Origin: Latrodectus hesperus | Lineage: Eukaryota > Arthropoda > Arachnida > Araneae > Theridiidae | NCBI GenBank assembly: GCA_037975125.1 | Contig: CM075853.1 | Coordinates: 52,024,458-52,088,457, forward strand | DNA length: 64,000 nucleotides | Direction: 5' to 3' | In this document: one piece after another, positions 60,701-64,000 of the stretch | Layout: the number at the start of each line of letters is the position of its first letter | How positions within the stretch are numbered: position 1 is the stretch's first letter | Made by a program: the position numbers and the translations under genes | The notes under the pieces: generated by a model | What the model was told of the DNA's origin: nothing | The model's input: only the letters and a program-made list of their open reading frames with translations | Databases searched by the model: none

Positions 60701-60950
60701 ATTTCTAATACACGGTGGATTCTCACACGTATAATTGTAATGTTTCGTAGATTTTTTCAAAAGGAAAATGTGTATACGGTACGTAATACCGATTTTTCTC
60801 TTTTAATCGTGTCTTATAGAGTTTCCTTAAAATTTATTATCTTTAATTGATACATTTTGTTTTTAAAACAATGATTTGAATTTTTATTTTTATTACTTTA
60901 AAATTTCATTTGTTCTTCACATAAAGAAAATGTTCATAAGTCTTATATAT
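57781..60950. other. Intergenic, no gene seen
   Basis: AT-rich throughout, with no coding frame of note. A small GGAAGG/CCTTCC inverted repeat lies near 60576. Confidence 0.4.
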
Positions 60951-61023
60951 ATATATACAGTCATTCACTGAGCCCCAGCTGTTATCTATGTATTGTCGCA
61001 ATTATAAAATTTATAACACACAC

Positions 61024-61200
<177 letters not shown>

Positions 61201-61739
61201 CATAAAATTACTTATTGACTTATCAGAAGCAAAAAATATTAATATATTCAAATATCTTACACAATATTATTACATCCACAAATTCATCATAGATATACTT
61301 AACATTACACATCCATAATAATTAGCACAGATTTAAAAATTTAATATATATTATGTAATCATCTACAATGCACTAATTATCTAATGTAGTAAAATATTTT
61401 CAATATACTAGGGATATTTCATTTTTTAAACTGATTTCTAACAAAATAGATAAAAGTCCTAATTTTCTATCTTTTTTACTTCTAAAACTTTTACTACATA
61501 ATAAGCTAAAATTATGAATAACTTAAAACTGGAATGAAACATTTAAAGAATTAAAGAGGAAACTCGTTTAAAGAAACATTTGAAAGAAATTTCTTTTTTA
61601 TTTCAAAAATTCCATTACCTTAGAAATTACCTTTGCATTTTGAAGTCCTCTTTGTATTTCATTATACGATTATTATTGTAATAATTTCCTTAAAAATTAT
61701 ATGATGATAAAGTGAATAATACAGGATAAATCATACGTA

Positions 61740-61960
61740 TTTTTGTCAAGTTTCTATCGCGAACGTCTGCTTTAAGAGACAGAAAAACTTGGTTTGAAAC
61801 AAAAATCACTGTTGCAAGCAGATGACGTCATCGTCCAATGACCGTACGGACCTGTAATTTCATCACGCATCGGAGATTTTTACAACTGGCCCGGTTTTTT
61901 AATGTTCCCTGTTTCCCTTGTTCCTCCCCACCCTAGTTGTCTCTTGATAAAGGAAGCGAA
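61740..61960. promoter_or_regulatory. GC-richer island with CRE and CCAAT motifs
   Basis: A perfect cAMP-response palindrome TGACGTCA (61823-61830) sits four bases before CCAAT (61835-61839). A C/T-rich stretch follows near 61900-61940. No gene start is recognised downstream, so promoter function is speculative. Confidence 0.3.
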
Positions 61961-62130
61961 AAATACTAATCTTTCAAAACACAATCAGTAATTGATATCA
62001 CAGTTTGCATGAGAGCAGAATATAACTTAACCGTTTAATTTAAGCAATATCTGGAAATGATAATTTATTTTTTAAAAGAATAATAAAATAAAATATAAAC
62101 TTTGATGACTTTCATCAAACTTCAGAGATG

Positions 62131-62150
62131 TTTTTTTTTTTTTTTTTTCA
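62131..62150. repeat. Poly-T run
   Basis: About 18 T in a row, upstream of the RTE-type fragment. It could be the complement of a poly-A tail of a decayed insertion. Confidence 0.6.
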
Positions 62151-62189
62151 ACAGTAGATTACAAATTATATTGAGTGACAACCAAAGAT

Positions 62190-62490
62190 TTTAAATCGGT
62201 TTTCAGAGCTGAATAATAAGGGAAAGGATAATCAATTACACAAAAATACAAAGAACTGAATGGGTTGGCCATGTTATTAGAATGGACAAAAAACGTTCAA
62301 CACAGTAAGTATTCATGACTAGGACCTCTGGAATAAGAGCTAGGGGCCAATCTTAAATGGGCTGACTGCCTAGAAAGAGATCTCGCTATTTTAAGAGTGA
62401 CCATTAGAAGACGACAGCCACAAATAGAAAAGCCTGAAGGAAAATTTTTGAGAAGGCCAAGACTCACCCACGGCTGTCGGGCCATTGAGG
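62190..62490 (+). pseudogene. RTE-type non-LTR retrotransposon, decayed 3' end
   Basis: Broken + strand frames read WVGHVIRMDKKRST near 62262-62300, then RKAWKENFEKAKTHPRLSGH near 62427-62487. These align with the C-terminus of RTE-type elements (WxGHVxRM, KAKxHxGLSxH), in the same order as the 55.6-kb copy. Stops and frameshifts throughout. The - strand frame here is a shadow. Confidence 0.75.
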
Positions 62491-64000
62491 AAGGAGGGAT
62501 AGTGGATAAGGCTTAACAAAACGAAATTTCAGAGTCACTAAAAATGAAATAATAAGCAAAACGATGGCATAATTATGATTCGATCTCTTTAAAAAGATAT
62601 CTAACCACGCATTTAACGAAAAATTATTCAATAATCTTACACCTCGACAAGAATAATTTTTATCAAATAATATATATTTAAACAGTGTAATTACCAAATA
62701 AAAATTGAAGACTTCTTACACAGTTTATACTCTTATATACAGAATTTAGTTTATCGTTTTAGAAATAAATGTAGTTGAATTTCTTTTTTTTTCTACTGAT
62801 TGTACTGTAAATTATTTTTAGCGCTTAAATTAAGGATAAAAACTTTACTTCCCCGAACGTAGACGCAAAACATATTAATTTCTGCATACCAACTCAAAAG
62901 AAGCCGATTCTAACGATATAGGGAAGAAAGAACTGTACATGTGTGTATAACTTATAAAACACTGAAAAATTACTCTTTTTTGTTTTTCAACACAAAAATA
63001 ATTAGTATTTAAGAAAAGATAAAAATGATCTTAATATGAAGAAACTTAATATGAGCATGCATAATTTAATTTAAATATATGAAAATATTTGTCACAGTTT
63101 TGAAACTCGCAGCATCCAATTTCCAAGTTGAATATGAGGGCATGCAATGCCTGTGAGTGAATATGCAAAGCACAAACATTCCCAACTCGCATTGCAAGTC
63201 TTTATAAAATTATTTAACTGTAATAAAATTAAGTAATTTCAAAATATAAATATTATGATAATATTAGTATTAATTATATAATAATATTAGTATTAATAAC
63301 TTAATAATATCAGTATTACTTATTTAATGAACAATGAAAATTTTAGGTACATTTTGATATTCAGACTGTGCTCATATTTCTCAAAAAGTTTATGCTGGAG
63401 TTCCTACAACTTAAATTTTTTCATCCAATCTAAGTTCCTCACTTTGTATTCCACAACGAATTAATTTAGTGGAGGTAAATTTTCTTCTTTTAAAAAGAAC
63501 ATATAACCGAAAGAAACATTTTTTTTTGTTTAATATTGGTTTTAATTCTCTTTAAAAGAATTTGTAGTGATCTCAATGCCAATTTTTCATGTTAGTAGAG
63601 TAACTGTAATATTTTGCTTGTGAGATAAGCGTATTTATATTTCTATATTAATTCTTGATCAGGAATGGAACTGAGAGATTGTGTGTGAGAGAAAAATGGC
63701 CTTATGTTCTTAGATGTCTAATTCATTAGCATCTAAGAATAAAGAATTAAGAGGTTTAAATTTTAGGATACTTTCAATATAAATAAAAAGTAACAATTAT
63801 TCCAAAGTCAATATCTCTTTTTATCAACTCAAATAATTAAATTAATTGCAGCAAGCCAGAGATTTAAATTTACAAGCTTAAGAACAGTGGTCACCAAACT
63901 TCTAAAGCTTCTGAACACTCCATAACATTTTGAAATCCTGCTGTGAGCTAACAACAATAAAAAAATTTTTTCACTTGCTTATTTACTATAAAAATATTTC
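62491..64000. other. Intergenic, no gene seen
   Basis: AT-rich to the window end. A short ATTAGTATTAAT-like repeat cluster lies at 63255-63320. No coding frame recognised. Confidence 0.4.

Overview
The window is AT-rich animal nuclear DNA, most likely from a spider or close arachnid. I infer this from the transposon mix, which resembles proteins common in spider genomes: RNase H-bearing non-LTR elements, Ty3-type Gag-Pol remnants, a Tc1-like and a Merlin transposase. Long TA and GT microsatellites and intron-rich host genes with long introns fit the same picture. No species can be named from sequence alone.

Two host genes are supported. The first lies at the left edge on the + strand. It is the last coding exon (1283-4462) of a secreted-type protein that starts with the C-terminal two thirds of a type-2 chitin-binding domain and continues as about 1,020 residues of polar, low-complexity sequence. 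Its earlier exons lie outside the window. The second spans 14446-51349 on the - strand and is a complete rabaptin-5 (RABEP1) homologue. I reconstructed 19 coding exons whose phases all agree, giving a 927-residue coiled-coil protein that ends in a FYVE-type zinc finger. It includes a 39-nt microexon and one intron with a GC donor. Human rabaptin-5 lacks the FYVE finger; invertebrate homologues commonly carry it.

The rest is introns and intergenic DNA holding transposon remains. Inside the rabaptin gene: a Merlin element of about 2 kb (intron 1) with a 130-bp tandem repeat and a twice-frameshifted transposase; a 644-bp non-autonomous hAT element with a perfect 8-bp target duplication (intron 1); a 5'-truncated non-LTR element with a 12-bp target duplication (intron 3); an internally deleted non-LTR element with a foldback 5' end and a Ty3-type Gag-Pol remnant (both intron 12). 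All four with coding remnants run antisense to the gene. Outside it: a dead Tc1-like transposase (5610-6502), two copies of one tRNA-derived SINE family (8160-8420 and 53757-53985), an inverted-repeat element with heat-shock-element-like arms (52957-53386), and two RTE-type 3' ends (55520-55740 on -, 62190-62490 on +).

Right of 51.5 kb no protein-coding gene is recognisable. That part holds the presumed rabaptin promoter, a few GC-richer islands with promoter-like motifs, microsatellites and plain AT-rich DNA. Nothing here makes a convincing wholly new system. The most unusual items are the Merlin element with its tandem array, the GC-AG intron, and a near-perfect 25-bp-stem hairpin inside a rabaptin intron.
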